Notes: generated by a model from the letters alone, not told the origin. A stretch of DNA of 64,000 nucleotides from Breoghania sp963678585 (GCA_963678585.2 CAXXGA010000001.1:124001-188000); one strand, 5' to 3'; positions 53,972 to 62,825 are shown, numbered from the stretch's first letter. Made by a program: numbers and translations.

Positions 53972-55362
53972 TGACCCATCATCGCTCTTCAAATCGACGC
54001 GCGGGCGCGTCGGCGCTCGCCGTGTCCGCCGCCGCGCGCGACGGGGCGCGCCGCTTCACGCTTGCCGCCCTTGCGACCTTTTTCGTGCTCCTCGCCATCG
54101 CTCTTCTGGCGCGGCCCGTTCAGGCGACCGAAATCCAGCGCGTCGTCAGCCCCGGCGGTATCGAGGCGTGGCTTGTCGAAGACCACACCATCCCGCTGAT
54201 CTCGGTCAATTTCGGCTTTACCGGCGGGTCTGCACAGGATCCCGCGGGCAAGGAAGGCCTCGCCAACCTGATGTCGACGCTTCTCGACGAGGGCGCGGGC
54301 GATCTCGGTTCGCAAGCTTTCCAGACGCGCCTTGAGGATCTGAATGTCGAACTTGGTTTCTCCGCCGGGCGCGACAGCTTCACCGGCCGGATGAAGACGC
54401 TCACCGCAAACCGCGATGACGCCTTCGACATGCTGCGCCTTGCACTCACCAGCCCGCATTTCGAGGCAGAAGCCATCGACCGCATGCGCACCCGGCTGAT
54501 CGCAGGCATCCGCAACGACAGTCGCGATCCCAATTCGGTGGCGAGCATCACATGGTCCGCCCTCGCCTTTCCCGGCCACCCCTACGGGCGGCGCACGGAC
54601 GGCACCGAGGAAACCCTGCTCTCCATCACCCATGACGATCTCGCCGCTGCGCACAAGCACATGCTGGCGCGCAACAACCTGAAGATCGCGGTCGTCGGCG
54701 CCATCGACGCCGACACGCTCGCCGGGCTCCTCGACACGACCTTCGGCGGATTGCCGGAAAAGGCCGAGCTTGCCGATATCCCGGAAATCGCGCCGAAGAC
54801 CGGGATCACCGAAAACGTCGACATGGACGTTCCCCAGACGGTGATCCGGCTGGGCCTGCCGGGCATCAAGCGGGCGGATCCCGAGTTCATTCCCGCCTAC
54901 ATCATGAACCACATCCTCGGCGGCGGCTCCTTCTCCTCGCGGCTCTATCTCGAAGTGCGCGAGAAACGCGGGCTCGCTTATTCGGTCTGGTCCTATCTCG
55001 CCCCGCTCGATCACACCGGGATGCTGCTTGCAGGCACCGCAACGCGTTCGGAAAGCGCCGGTGAGACGCTGAAGATCATGGAAGACGAGATCGCCCGCAT
55101 GGCCAAGGACGGGCCGACGCAGGAAGAGCTGGACAAGGCCAAGAGCTACCTCATCGGGTCCTATGCCCTGCGCTTCGACACCTCCGGCAAGATCGCCAGC
55201 CAGCTCGTCGCAATCCAGATGGAAAATCTCGGCATCGACTACATCAACAAGCGCAACGACCTGATCGCAGCGGTGACGCTGGACGACGTCAAGCGTGTCG
55301 CCAGCGAACTTCTGGCGGGCGACAAGGCGACCATCGTGACGGTCGGTCGCGCGGGTTCATAA
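53971..55362 (+). CDS. M16 family protease homologue, non-catalytic subunit
   Basis: A 463-residue protein with a signal anchor (about 28-50). Where the catalytic partner has HxxEH it has LANLMSTLLDEGAG, so it lacks the zinc site. The C-terminal half has the GGGSFSSRLYLEVREKRGLAYSVWSYLAP segment with the Arg/Tyr pair that handles substrate. This division of labour, one chain with zinc and the other with the Arg/Tyr motif, is that of heterodimeric M16B proteases. Its ATG overlaps the previous stop by one base. Confidence 0.93.
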   Translation: MTHHRSSNRRAGASALAVSAAARDGARRFTLAALATFFVLLAIALLARPVQATEIQRVVSPGGIEAWLVEDHTIPLISVNFGFTGGSAQDPAGKEGLANLMSTLLDEGAGDLGSQAFQTRLEDLNVELGFSAGRDSFTGRMKTLTANRDDAFDMLRLALTSPHFEAEAIDRMRTRLIAGIRNDSRDPNSVASITWSALAFPGHPYGRRTDGTEETLLSITHDDLAAAHKHMLARNNLKIAVVGAIDADTLAGLLDTTFGGLPEKAELADIPEIAPKTGITENVDMDVPQTVIRLGLPGIKRADPEFIPAYIMNHILGGGSFSSRLYLEVREKRGLAYSVWSYLAPLDHTGMLLAGTATRSESAGETLKIMEDEIARMAKDGPTQEELDKAKSYLIGSYALRFDTSGKIASQLVAIQMENLGIDYINKRNDLIAAVTLDDVKRVASELLAGDKATIVTVGRAGS

Positions 55363-55420
55363 GGCCCTATTCGGCGGGGATTCGCGACGCCCGCGCCAAA
55401 ACGCTCCCAAACGCCCTTCA

Positions 55421-55456
55421 ACGGGCCAGGCGGAAGACCCCGCCTGGCCCGTTTTT
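55421..55456 (+). terminator. rho-independent terminator after the M16 pair
   Basis: Twelve-base arms acgggccaggcg (55421-55432) and cgcctggcccgt (55441-55452), loop of 8 bases, then a T run. It ends the M16 operon 58 bases past the stop. Confidence 0.93.
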
Positions 55457-55610
55457 CGTGTGCATACGCAGTCATCCCGACGCGACGTAAAGTACCATCT
55501 CTCCTGCGCCCGCAAGCCGGAAGGAACGCGTCGTGCGAGCCGGTTTGGACGCGCGCGCGGCGAAAAAGGGTCACGCCGCGTCGGGTGCAAGGGAAGGTTT
55601 TTCTAACCCC

Positions 55611-55808
55611 AATTGAAACACAACCCTTTGTTTAGGATGAAACATTCGTTTGACCGGGCGAAGGGTCCGAGCGGGAGAGGCATGGTTGCGATCCGGCTTC
55701 AAGGTCCATTTTGACGCAGCGGAACCGCAGAATTCCGCCAGTTCCACCATTTTTGCGGGTCTGCCATGCAAAGCCCCTAAACCCCATTTTCGCCATAATT
55801 GAAACACA
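55611..55808 (+). repeat. direct repeat aattgaaacaca (two copies)
   Basis: Perfect 12-base copies lie at 55611-55622 and 55797-55808, 186 bases apart. They are AT-rich against a GC-rich background and lie upstream of the small protein gene at 55871. The second copy is 62 bases before its start, a plausible activator position. Confidence 0.55.
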
Positions 55809-55870
55809 TTTCGGCCACGATTGAGGATCATCCCCCTGCCTCGTTTTTCTTGACCGAAAGGTAGAACGTC

Positions 55871-56038
55871 ATGAACCAAGGTGTTGCATTGGGTATCGGG
55901 CTCGGCGCTGGCGCCGCGTTCGGCGCCTCCGTTGACAGCCTCATGGAGGCTCTCTTCATCGCTCTGTCCGTCGGCGCAGGCGCCTGCGGGCTGTTCAGCT
56001 CCGTCAAGGCCACGGCCGACGACGAGGAAGTCTCCTGA
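55871..56038 (+). CDS. 55-residue glycine/alanine-rich hydrophobic small protein
   Basis: Reads MNQGVALGIGLGAGAAFGAS, then VDSLMEALFIALSVGAGACG, and ends LFSSVKATADDEEVS. The first part is a Gly/Ala-rich hydrophobic stretch with GxxxG spacing, followed by a second hydrophobic stretch and an acidic tail. It looks like a small membrane protein. A GAAAGG lies upstream of the ATG at the right distance. Short glycine-rich proteins of this kind are found in some Hyphomicrobiales, but I know no function. It stands alone between two strand-separated units. Confidence 0.7.
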   Translation: MNQGVALGIGLGAGAAFGASVDSLMEALFIALSVGAGACGLFSSVKATADDEEVS

Positions 56039-56330
56039 GCCAAAGGCTCCACGGCACGCACGACCCGGGCCTGAACACAGCCTGAAGCCCGCAAGATCGT
56101 CCCCGTGCCCTGCCCTCAAGACGGGCACACGTAAACTGGACACGTGAACAGACTTCCCACCCGATCGGCGACCCATCCTTCGGCACGTCCAAAGAGGCGT
56201 TTCGCAGGATGAGCCGCTCACCGGGCCCGAAGATCCAGAACTGATTTAAGAAAACAGACGGACTGCAGGGCGTCCCCTGCCATCAGGCTCCCCGAGGAGC
56301 CGTCGACGCCGTATGGCCCTGCAAGGGGCC

Positions 56331-57716
56331 TCAGACGGCCGCGCGGCGACGATCGGAGCTTGCCGGGACGGGGCCGCCCTGAAGGACGTCTGCGCGCACG
56401 GGACGCGGCGGGGAGAACAGAAAGCCCTGCCCGAAGGAGATCCCGAATTCCAGGATCTCCAGAACCTGCGCCTCTGTCTCGATATGGTCGGCCACCAACT
56501 CGATGCCGTAGCGCACCAGCAGGTCGGCGAAATCGTGCGGATGAATGTCGCCCGCCACGGCGGGCGCGCGGCCCAGAAGCCTGTCGGCCGCAATCTTGGC
56601 GTGGACGAAGCCGCGGCGGCTGAGGCTGCGGAAATCGGCCCCCATATCGGTGATCTGATCGATGGAGAAGCGGAAGCCCAGATCGGTGAGCGCCGACAGG
56701 GTCTCGAACTCCAGCGGCCCCATGGCCTCCACACCGGCCTGCGTGAATTCCAGAATGATCAGTTCGGCAAGCTGACGATTCTTGTCCATATAGTCCATGA
56801 AGCCGGGAAAGAACTTCTCGTCGGCCAGCGTCATGGGCGAGATGTTGCAGAAGAGCCCCATGGCCTTGTTGCGCGAGGCCAGACGGCGCAGCACCTGCAC
56901 GGAACGCAGCAGCATCACGTTGTCGATCGTCGGCATCACGCCGAGGCTTTCGGCAATCGGCACCGTATGGATCGGCAGCAGCACCTCGTCATCGTCGGTG
57001 CGAAGCCGGGTCAGCGCCTCGTAATAGCGCACCTGGCGCTGTGGCAGGGTGACGATCGGCTGGAGATAGAGATCGATCCGGCTCGCCTCCACGGCCCGCT
57101 TGACCGCGTCGCGAAGCGCGGGATCTTCGCTGCCGGGGCCCGCGCCCCAGAGCGCTGCACCCGGATCGCGCCAGGCTTCCCCGGCATTCTGAGACTGCTG
57201 GGGAGAAAAGGCCGCCGATGCGGACGCATGGCCGTTGGTCAGCGCCATGGGCGGCGGAGCCAGACCCGGCTGCGGCGGAACATAGCCGCCACCGGCGCGC
57301 GCGTTCATCAACGCGGGCATCTCCGTCACCCGCGTTTCCAGATCGGCGACCGCCTCGGCCATCTGCTTGACCAGCGTGCCCAGCACCTCCACCTCGACGA
57401 AGACCGGCTCGATCTCGTCGCGCGCACGGGCGGGAAAACCGTTCTCCACCGCGCTCAGTCGGTTTTCGAGGTTCTGGACTTCCTGATTGATCTGCACCAC
57501 GCCGCGGCTGACCATGTCGACCTGACGTTGTGTGGCGTTGCGGTCGCGGGTGCGGGCGACCTGCAGGTTGACCAGATAAAGCGCAACCAGAATGGCTGTA
57601 CCGACGATGGTCGCGTCGCCCAGGCCCGTGCCGAACAGGAAATACAGGACCGCGCTCGCCGAGCCGGCGATCACAACCATGCAAACCCCAATAAAAAGCG
57701 CCGATAGCCAGGCCAT
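56331..57716 (-). CDS. TipF-like membrane EAL-domain protein (degenerate)
   Basis: A 461-residue protein: two N-terminal membrane segments (MAWLSALFIGVCMVVI and LGDATIVGTAILVALYLV), a coiled coil (about 65-130), a Pro/Ala linker, and an EAL domain from about 200. Motifs are partly degenerate: YYEALTRL is intact, the ELTE motif is EFTQ, the DDFG motif is DQIT, and the QGFLF end is kept. It therefore probably binds but does not hydrolyse c-di-GMP. Layout and degeneration match TipF of Caulobacter, needed for flagellum assembly. ATG at 57716 is chosen; TTG at 57749 is possible. Confidence 0.82.
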   Translation of the reverse strand: MAWLSALFIGVCMVVIAGSASAVLYFLFGTGLGDATIVGTAILVALYLVNLQVARTRDRNATQRQVDMVSRGVVQINQEVQNLENRLSAVENGFPARARDEIEPVFVEVEVLGTLVKQMAEAVADLETRVTEMPALMNARAGGGYVPPQPGLAPPPMALTNGHASASAAFSPQQSQNAGEAWRDPGAALWGAGPGSEDPALRDAVKRAVEASRIDLYLQPIVTLPQRQVRYYEALTRLRTDDDEVLLPIHTVPIAESLGVMPTIDNVMLLRSVQVLRRLASRNKAMGLFCNISPMTLADEKFFPGFMDYMDKNRQLAELIILEFTQAGVEAMGPLEFETLSALTDLGFRFSIDQITDMGADFRSLSRRGFVHAKIAADRLLGRAPAVAGDIHPHDFADLLVRYGIELVADHIETEAQVLEILEFGISFGQGFLFSPPRPVRADVLQGGPVPASSDRRRAAV

Positions 57717-58164
57717 GTCCGCGTCAACCGCCGTCGCAGCTCGAATCAATACCAGTTCCCGGCAATTCTGCCCGAAAGCGGCAGCTTAGCCCAAGGACAC
57801 AACGCCGTCGGCAGCGGAAAAACGTAAATACGCGTTAAGTATCGCCGTTACTCACCCTTTTCGCGCCGCCGAATGCGGGGGAAAACCCTATTTTTGCCGC
57901 GACAGGCGTGTTTGCGCGGCCCGTGCTGCACCGCATTTTGCCCATTGACCTTCCTGTAGCTGGAAGGATCAACATGCCCTCGATACACGATTCCGGGGCC
58001 CTGCTTCCGGTTCCCCGAGCCATACCGGCGCCCTGACTGTCGGCGTCCCGCCCCGTTCACAAATATCAAGGCGGCGGAACGCCCCTTGCGGCATCTTCGT
58101 TCCCTGCCGGGATCGCTTGCGGATCGGGCCCTTTCGAAACACGACTGAGATGACGGAGATGAGA
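57717..58164. other. 448-base region between tipF-like and copper chaperone genes
   Basis: Contains a CueR-type promoter at 57945-57975 pointing towards the copper chaperone gene at 58165. The 190 bases between them hold only a short frame (20 codons from 57973) overlapping the -10 box, which I do not call a gene. A reduced region after the TipF-like start may carry its promoter on the minus strand. Confidence 0.5.
57945..57975 (+). promoter_or_regulatory. CueR/MerR-type copper-responsive promoter
   Basis: A -35 box ttgacc (57945-57950) and a weak -10 caacat (57970-57975) are separated by an unusually long 19-base spacer. The spacer and -35 carry the dyad ccttcc-N7-ggaagg (57949-57954, 57962-57967), the operator of CueR at E. 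coli copA. MerR-family activators work by untwisting this 19-base spacer. The first gene downstream is the copper chaperone at 58165. No merR-family gene is in the window. Confidence 0.85.
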
Positions 58165-58371
58165 ATGATTGTTCTGACCGTGGAAGGCATGTCCTGCGAA
58201 CACTGCAAGAAGGCCGTCGCCAATGCCGTGTCGGAGGTCGATCCGAAAGCGGAGTTCAATATCGACCTGGCCAGCGGCAAGGTTGAAGTGACCTCCGGCG
58301 AGGATGCGGAGAAGTTCGCCGCCGCAATCGAGGACGCGGGCTACGACATCGTCGGCACCGAGGCCGCCTGA
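58165..58371 (+). CDS. copper chaperone (heavy-metal-associated domain, CopZ-like)
   Basis: A 68-residue ferredoxin-like HMA domain. The metal site is VEGMSCEHCKKAV with Cys in CEHC near residues 10-13, and the end DAEKFAAAIEDAGYDIV completes the fold. It carries Cu(I), probably to a CopA P-type ATPase encoded elsewhere. ATG at 58165 is preferred because GGAG lies 6 bases upstream. The upstream CueR-type promoter (57945) suggests copper induction, although the 190-base leader is long. Confidence 0.9.
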   Translation: MIVLTVEGMSCEHCKKAVANAVSEVDPKAEFNIDLASGKVEVTSGEDAEKFAAAIEDAGYDIVGTEAA

Positions 58372-58559
58372 GCCGACCGGCAGGAAGGTCTCCGGATCAT
58401 CGGGGGGCTATCGGGGGATCGTCGGGCGTCATCGGTCTAAAGCTCGATTTTCCGCAGCGGTAGTTTTGGCCTATCCTGATCCACACAAGAGCCATCCGCC
58501 GCGCCTCAAGGCGCGGCAGGGGCCTCATGCGCCGGGAAGGCGTACGTGTGGAGGAAACA

Positions 58560-60353
58560 GTGAGCGCCAGGAGCGACAGCCGGGGTGACCCGACCGATGG
58601 CTGCGGGCATGAAGCCGTGCGCGACGAACTCGACCGCGTGCTCGCAAGCCCGGGCTTTGCCGCCTCGCCGCAATTGCGCGCCTTCCTGACCTATGTCGTG
58701 GAATACCGTCTTCAGGGCATCGGCGAGCGTATCAAGGGCTACACCATCGCGGTGGAGGCACTGGGGCGCGATCCTTCCTTCGATCCGTCCACCGACCCGA
58801 TCGTACGCGTGGAGGCCGCCCGGCTGCGCCGCCTGCTCGACGAATATTACGAGACCGACGGGGCGCCCGACCCCGTCCGCATCAACCTGCCGAAAGGCGG
58901 GTATGTCCCGCGCTTTTCCTCGCATGGCGCAGCTCAGGCAGAGCCCACCCCCGCCTCATCACCGGCCACGGGCGAACCTCCTGCGCAACGCACGCCGCGC
59001 ATGCACCGACCCCATCTTGCCTATGGCGTCGGCGCAGCCCTGTGCCTCATTGTCGTCCTGCTCTATTTCAACGCCCCTCACCGCGCCCCCCTGCCCGACG
59101 CTCCGCTCATATCCGCAAGCGAAGAAAACGTCTCTTCCGCCGGGAGCGAGACCGCAGGCTTCAAGGGCTCGCTGCCCGTCGTCCACGTGGCGACGATCTC
59201 ACAGGAGGCGGCTTCGGGCCTGCCTGCGGGCTATTCCGGCGCGACCTTGCGCGACAAGCTCACCGGCGCGCTTTCGCGCTTCGACGAGATCGAAACCAGC
59301 CGTACGCCCGAGGAGGCCGATTATCGGCTTGAAGGCCGGATCGCCGCCGACGGGCCTCGGATTCTCTTGAATTTCCGCCTGATCTACCAGCCGAACAGCG
59401 AGGTGGTGTGGTCGTCGCTGTTTGAGACGTCCGGGGCTGATGAAAGCCCGGATCTGGTTCAGGAACGCGTGGCCCGCAATGCCGCGACCGCCATCGCCCA
59501 GCCCTATGGCGTGGTCTTCAACCATGTGGCCTCGCAAGCTGCCCTGCGGGCGCCAACTGCCGGCGAAGCCCCGGAGGGGACGACGGGAGCGGAGACAGAG
59601 GGGCTGACCTGCGTCCTGCGCACCTTCAGCGCCCAGAGACGCTTTTCCTCAGACACCAACGCGCGCAGCCGCGCCTGTCTGGCAAGCCTCGCCGCCCGCA
59701 CACAAGCGCCTGCCGCGGTGCACGCACTTCTTCCCCTCACCTATGTCGACGACGTGCGCTCAGGCAGCGATCCGACGCGGCGCGCCGACGATCTTGAAAC
59801 CGCGCTCAAGCTTGCCGAGCGCGCCGTGGCGCTATCACCGAAGAGCGCGCGCGCCCATCAGGCGCTTGAATCGGTGCTGATCTTTCTGGGCCGCAACGAG
59901 GAGGCTCTGGATGCGGGCCGCCGGGCGCTGAGCCTCAACCCGGACGATCCCGACATTCTGGCCGCCCATGGCAGCGCGCTTGTGATGAGCGGCGAGGCGG
60001 AAGGGGGACTGGAGCTTCTCATTCGCGCCGCACGCCTCAGCCCCGACCATCCCGACTGGTATGGCGCCATGACGGTTTTCGCCGCCCTGGCCGCGCAAAG
60101 ACTCGATCTGGCGAAGGCAGAAGCGGAAACGCTTGGCCAGTCGACACGGCCGACAAGTTATCTGGCGCGGCTTCTCGTCGCGCACGAAACCGGCGATCCC
60201 CAGTCGGCGCGCGCGCTTCTCAAGGACTTGCGCGCTGCAAACCCCGCATTTCTGCGCGATCCGCAGGCCGTACTGCAATCGGCGATGCCCTCCGCTCAAT
60301 TGCGCGCACGCCTGCTTCTGGCGGTCTCGCAGGCCGATCGGTCCGATCCCTGA
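58560..60353 (+). CDS. winged-helix/TPR single-pass membrane protein (adenylate-cyclase-like N-terminus)
   Basis: A 597-residue protein. The N-terminal part (about 15-120) carries the GRDPSFDPSTDPIVRVEAARLRR and INLPKGGYVPRF segments found at the start of many rhizobial TPR/adenylate-cyclase-like proteins, probably a DNA- or protein-binding winged helix. One membrane helix (about 153-170) and a long periplasmic part with TPR-like helices (about 405-560) follow. This is the CadC-like one-component layout. GTG at 58560 is used because GGAGG lies 5 bases upstream. Target and signal are unknown. Confidence 0.78.
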   Translation: MSARSDSRGDPTDGCGHEAVRDELDRVLASPGFAASPQLRAFLTYVVEYRLQGIGERIKGYTIAVEALGRDPSFDPSTDPIVRVEAARLRRLLDEYYETDGAPDPVRINLPKGGYVPRFSSHGAAQAEPTPASSPATGEPPAQRTPRMHRPHLAYGVGAALCLIVVLLYFNAPHRAPLPDAPLISASEENVSSAGSETAGFKGSLPVVHVATISQEAASGLPAGYSGATLRDKLTGALSRFDEIETSRTPEEADYRLEGRIAADGPRILLNFRLIYQPNSEVVWSSLFETSGADESPDLVQERVARNAATAIAQPYGVVFNHVASQAALRAPTAGEAPEGTTGAETEGLTCVLRTFSAQRRFSSDTNARSRACLASLAARTQAPAAVHALLPLTYVDDVRSGSDPTRRADDLETALKLAERAVALSPKSARAHQALESVLIFLGRNEEALDAGRRALSLNPDDPDILAAHGSALVMSGEAEGGLELLIRAARLSPDHPDWYGAMTVFAALAAQRLDLAKAEAETLGQSTRPTSYLARLLVAHETGDPQSARALLKDLRAANPAFLRDPQAVLQSAMPSAQLRARLLLAVSQADRSDP

Positions 60354-60554
60354 CGGAGAAGCGACGCGCGCGCCTTCGCCGGCTTCGGTTCCATCCTCAG
60401 TCCCCTTCCCTCCGCCCTTATCATTCCGGCTACGAAACGCCCCTTGTTAACGGTGAGCTTCGCGGGAGGCCGGTTGCATGTTGAGGATTTCTCCTGAGCG
60501 GTCTATAGCGGAGCAACTGGATGCTGACGACTTGTTGACGGGGACTGTACCATC

Positions 60555-61112
60555 ATGAGGAATTCGATCGCTTTGCGCCGTACGGCAACGGCAACCGCGT
60601 TCATGGCGGCCGTGCTGGCCGGAGCGGCGGCGATGCCGGTCCACGCACAGGACCTGCCGACAGGGCTGAGCGACGCCCGCGAGGCCCTCGCCGACGCATG
60701 GTCCAAGGCCCCGCTCTCCTTCGCCGTCGCAACCTTTACCACCGGTCCGTCCCGCGGCTTCGGGGAGTTCGATCCCAAGGCGGACGCCGTGTTCGCCCCC
60801 GGCGAGGCGATCAACGTCTATGCCGAGCCCGTCGCGTTCGGCTATGGCGACAAGGACGGGCTGGTGAGCGTGGAACTGGTGGCGGGTTTCGAGCTGCGCA
60901 ACACGACCGGCCAGATTTTGGCGAGCAACGGCGAGTTCGCCCATCTGACCGCTGCGACACGTCATCCGGCACGCGAATTTCCCGCTTCTCTCAGCTACCG
61001 CTTCGATGGGCTTACCGCCGGCGACTATGTACTGGTGACGCATTTCAGCGACGCCAATTCCGACAAGTCCGGCTCGTTCTCCCTGCCCTTCACGGTTACG
61101 GCCGCGCAGTAA
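60555..61112 (+). CDS. exported protein of unknown function
   Basis: A 185-residue protein with a signal peptide (AFMAAVLAGAAAMPVHA, predicted cut before QD). The body has a mixed beta pattern: FATFTTGPSRGFGEFDPK-like start, FAPGEAINVYAEPVAFGYGDKDG, VSVELVAGFELRN and a C-terminal LSYRFDGLTAGDYVLVTHFSD. This resembles an immunoglobulin-like beta domain, but I do not recognise the family. It is probably periplasmic. No other gene is within 190 bases on its strand. A stem-loop at 61149 lies between it and the convergent TadG-like gene. Confidence 0.7.
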   Translation: MRNSIALRRTATATAFMAAVLAGAAAMPVHAQDLPTGLSDAREALADAWSKAPLSFAVATFTTGPSRGFGEFDPKADAVFAPGEAINVYAEPVAFGYGDKDGLVSVELVAGFELRNTTGQILASNGEFAHLTAATRHPAREFPASLSYRFDGLTAGDYVLVTHFSDANSDKSGSFSLPFTVTAAQ

Positions 61113-61148
61113 GCGCTCTTTCGTCTCACGCATATCTGCGCAACACAG

Positions 61149-61185
61149 CAACGCCTGCCCCTTTTCGCAAAAGGAGCAGGCGTTG
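61149..61185. terminator. stem-loop between convergent genes
   Basis: caacgcctgc pairs with gcaggcgttg, and an inner ccttttcgcaaaagg helix extends it. It lies between the stop codons at 61112 and 61254, serving both strands, with no pronounced T run. Confidence 0.75.
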
Positions 61186-61253
61186 CCGGTTGTCGCGTTG
61201 GTCCGCCCGAATCCGCAGGTATCCGGCGAAAACGCCAGCCTGCGAGATTCCCG

Positions 61254-62825
61254 TTACCGCGACACTCTCAGTCGGGTGATCTCCTTGGCGATCTGCGAGA
61301 AGGCGACGGTCAGCTCGCTGTTGGAGTCCGACTTGTAGGCCATGGAGGGCTTCGTCGCGCAGTCCTCAAGCATGTCGATGGTGGTCTGGTCAGAGACCTG
61401 GAAGGCGATGGTGTAGATCTCCACATCGCCAAGGGTCTTGGCGTTGGTACAGGCCTCAGCCGTGCGCGCGTTCATCGTCGTATGGACGACCGACGAGCTG
61501 TAGGTGGTGTCGGTCCGCCCTTCCGTGACATAGCCGTAGGCATTGTATTTGGAGACGTTCGGGTTCCTGTCGTACCACTCGTAGGTATTCGCGCCGTCGG
61601 TCATCAGGATCATGATACGGCGATGACCGGGATAGGCGGGATCGCCCGTCGGACGTCCGCCCGCGAGCGGCTCTTGGGGAGACAGCGCCCGCCAACCCCA
61701 GACCACACCCTGATGAATGTTGGTATAGCCATTCGCGACCATCGAGTTCACGGCATATTCCACCGTGGACTTGCTGGTCGTCAGAGGCGTGATCGCCTGC
61801 GTCTTGCAGCCGTAGTTCGGCCCTCTGGAGACGCCATTGTCATAGGTGCTCAGATAGGCGTTATCGTATTTGCACACGCGCTTCTGCTTCAGATCGTGAC
61901 CGGTCTCGCCGATCTCGCTGATGCTGGTGGAGCAGCTGCCACCGTCATCGTCGATCCAGTTGTTGGAATAGCGATAGGAGTACCAGTTACCCCACGCATA
62001 GTAGCCGCCTTCGTCCGGCTCGTCGGGCGCGAATTGCGGGACATAGAGCGAGTTCGGCTCTGAATCGCTGGCTGCAGCGTCGTTGACGTCATAGGGATAA
62101 GGTCGCGCCTCGACGCATCCTTGCCAGGACACCCCCCGGATCTGGTCGAACAGCGCCAGACGCGACACGCCGGTCGTGTCCATGTTGTTGGCATTGACCG
62201 GCGAAAGACCGTTGACGTCCAGCCAACTCGCATTCGCGTTGTCGGCTCCGACGTTCACGAAGGCCGTGAAGGGCACAACGCCGATCTTCACACGATCAGG
62301 CATGGTGCCAACGCTATTGGCTTCCAGAAGCGTCGCGGCCAGATCCTTGGCCGACACCTTCAGCGTTTCGATCTTCGTGCCCCCCATGGAACCGGAATTG
62401 TCCAGCACCATGACGACGTCGAAACTCGCCTCGCCCACTCGCGTCTCCGACACGATGTCGAAGGTGAACTGATCGATGCCGACCAGCGGGGCGAAAGAGG
62501 TCGGAACGGAAACAGAGGCGGTAACCTCCACGGTCCCTTCCCCGTCGGAGACCGCGTGGAAATCCGACACCGACACCCTGTCGGATGCGAAATTGGCGTC
62601 GAAAGCCGCACGGGCCCTGGTCGAGATGTCTTCCGCGGACAGACCGAAGGTCTGGGTGTTCGCTGCAAGCGCCGCCGCATCCATGGCGATCTGGGCGCGC
62701 TGCTTCGCAGAAACGACGTCCGCCAGATCGATGCCTGCGCCGACGGCGAAAACAACGGGAACGGCCGCAAGACCAAACAACATGGCGACATTGCCACGCC
62801 GATCCCCCAGAAAATTGCGAAACAT
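61254..62825 (-). CDS. TadG-like pilus assembly protein with von Willebrand A domain
   Basis: A 523-residue protein of the TadG/Flp pilus-associated type. The TadE-like N-terminus (FRNFLGDRRGNVAMLFGLAAVPVVFAVGAGIDL, about 3-35) is one membrane helix. A VWA domain follows with the metal site DNSGSMGG (Asp142, Ser144, Ser146) and later ILMTDGANTYEW. The 230-residue insert in the domain is Tyr/Asn/Asp/Ser-rich and may be an adhesive surface. No other tad/flp gene is nearby. ATG at 62825 has GAGGG six bases upstream. Confidence 0.85.
   Translation of the reverse strand: MFRNFLGDRRGNVAMLFGLAAVPVVFAVGAGIDLADVVSAKQRAQIAMDAAALAANTQTFGLSAEDISTRARAAFDANFASDRVSVSDFHAVSDGEGTVEVTASVSVPTSFAPLVGIDQFTFDIVSETRVGEASFDVVMVLDNSGSMGGTKIETLKVSAKDLAATLLEANSVGTMPDRVKIGVVPFTAFVNVGADNANASWLDVNGLSPVNANNMDTTGVSRLALFDQIRGVSWQGCVEARPYPYDVNDAAASDSEPNSLYVPQFAPDEPDEGGYYAWGNWYSYRYSNNWIDDDGGSCSTSISEIGETGHDLKQKRVCKYDNAYLSTYDNGVSRGPNYGCKTQAITPLTTSKSTVEYAVNSMVANGYTNIHQGVVWGWRALSPQEPLAGGRPTGDPAYPGHRRIMILMTDGANTYEWYDRNPNVSKYNAYGYVTEGRTDTTYSSSVVHTTMNARTAEACTNAKTLGDVEIYTIAFQVSDQTTIDMLEDCATKPSMAYKSDSNSELTVAFSQIAKEITRLRVSR

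Larger units (their letters stand above)
55363..55870. other. 508-base region with a terminator and a repeated 12-mer
   Basis: Starts with a strong terminator (55421-55456) for the M16 pair, then about 400 bases before a 55-residue small protein gene. The 12-mer aattgaaacaca occurs at 55611-55622 and again at 55797-55808, each preceded by a C-rich taa-cccc stretch. The copies flank a stretch with no credible coding frame. They may be regulator-binding sites for the small gene. Confidence 0.5.

Noticed and set aside
57973..58035. 20-codon frame beginning in the CueR-type -10 box
   Set aside because: The ATG overlaps the promoter itself and would not be in the transcript.
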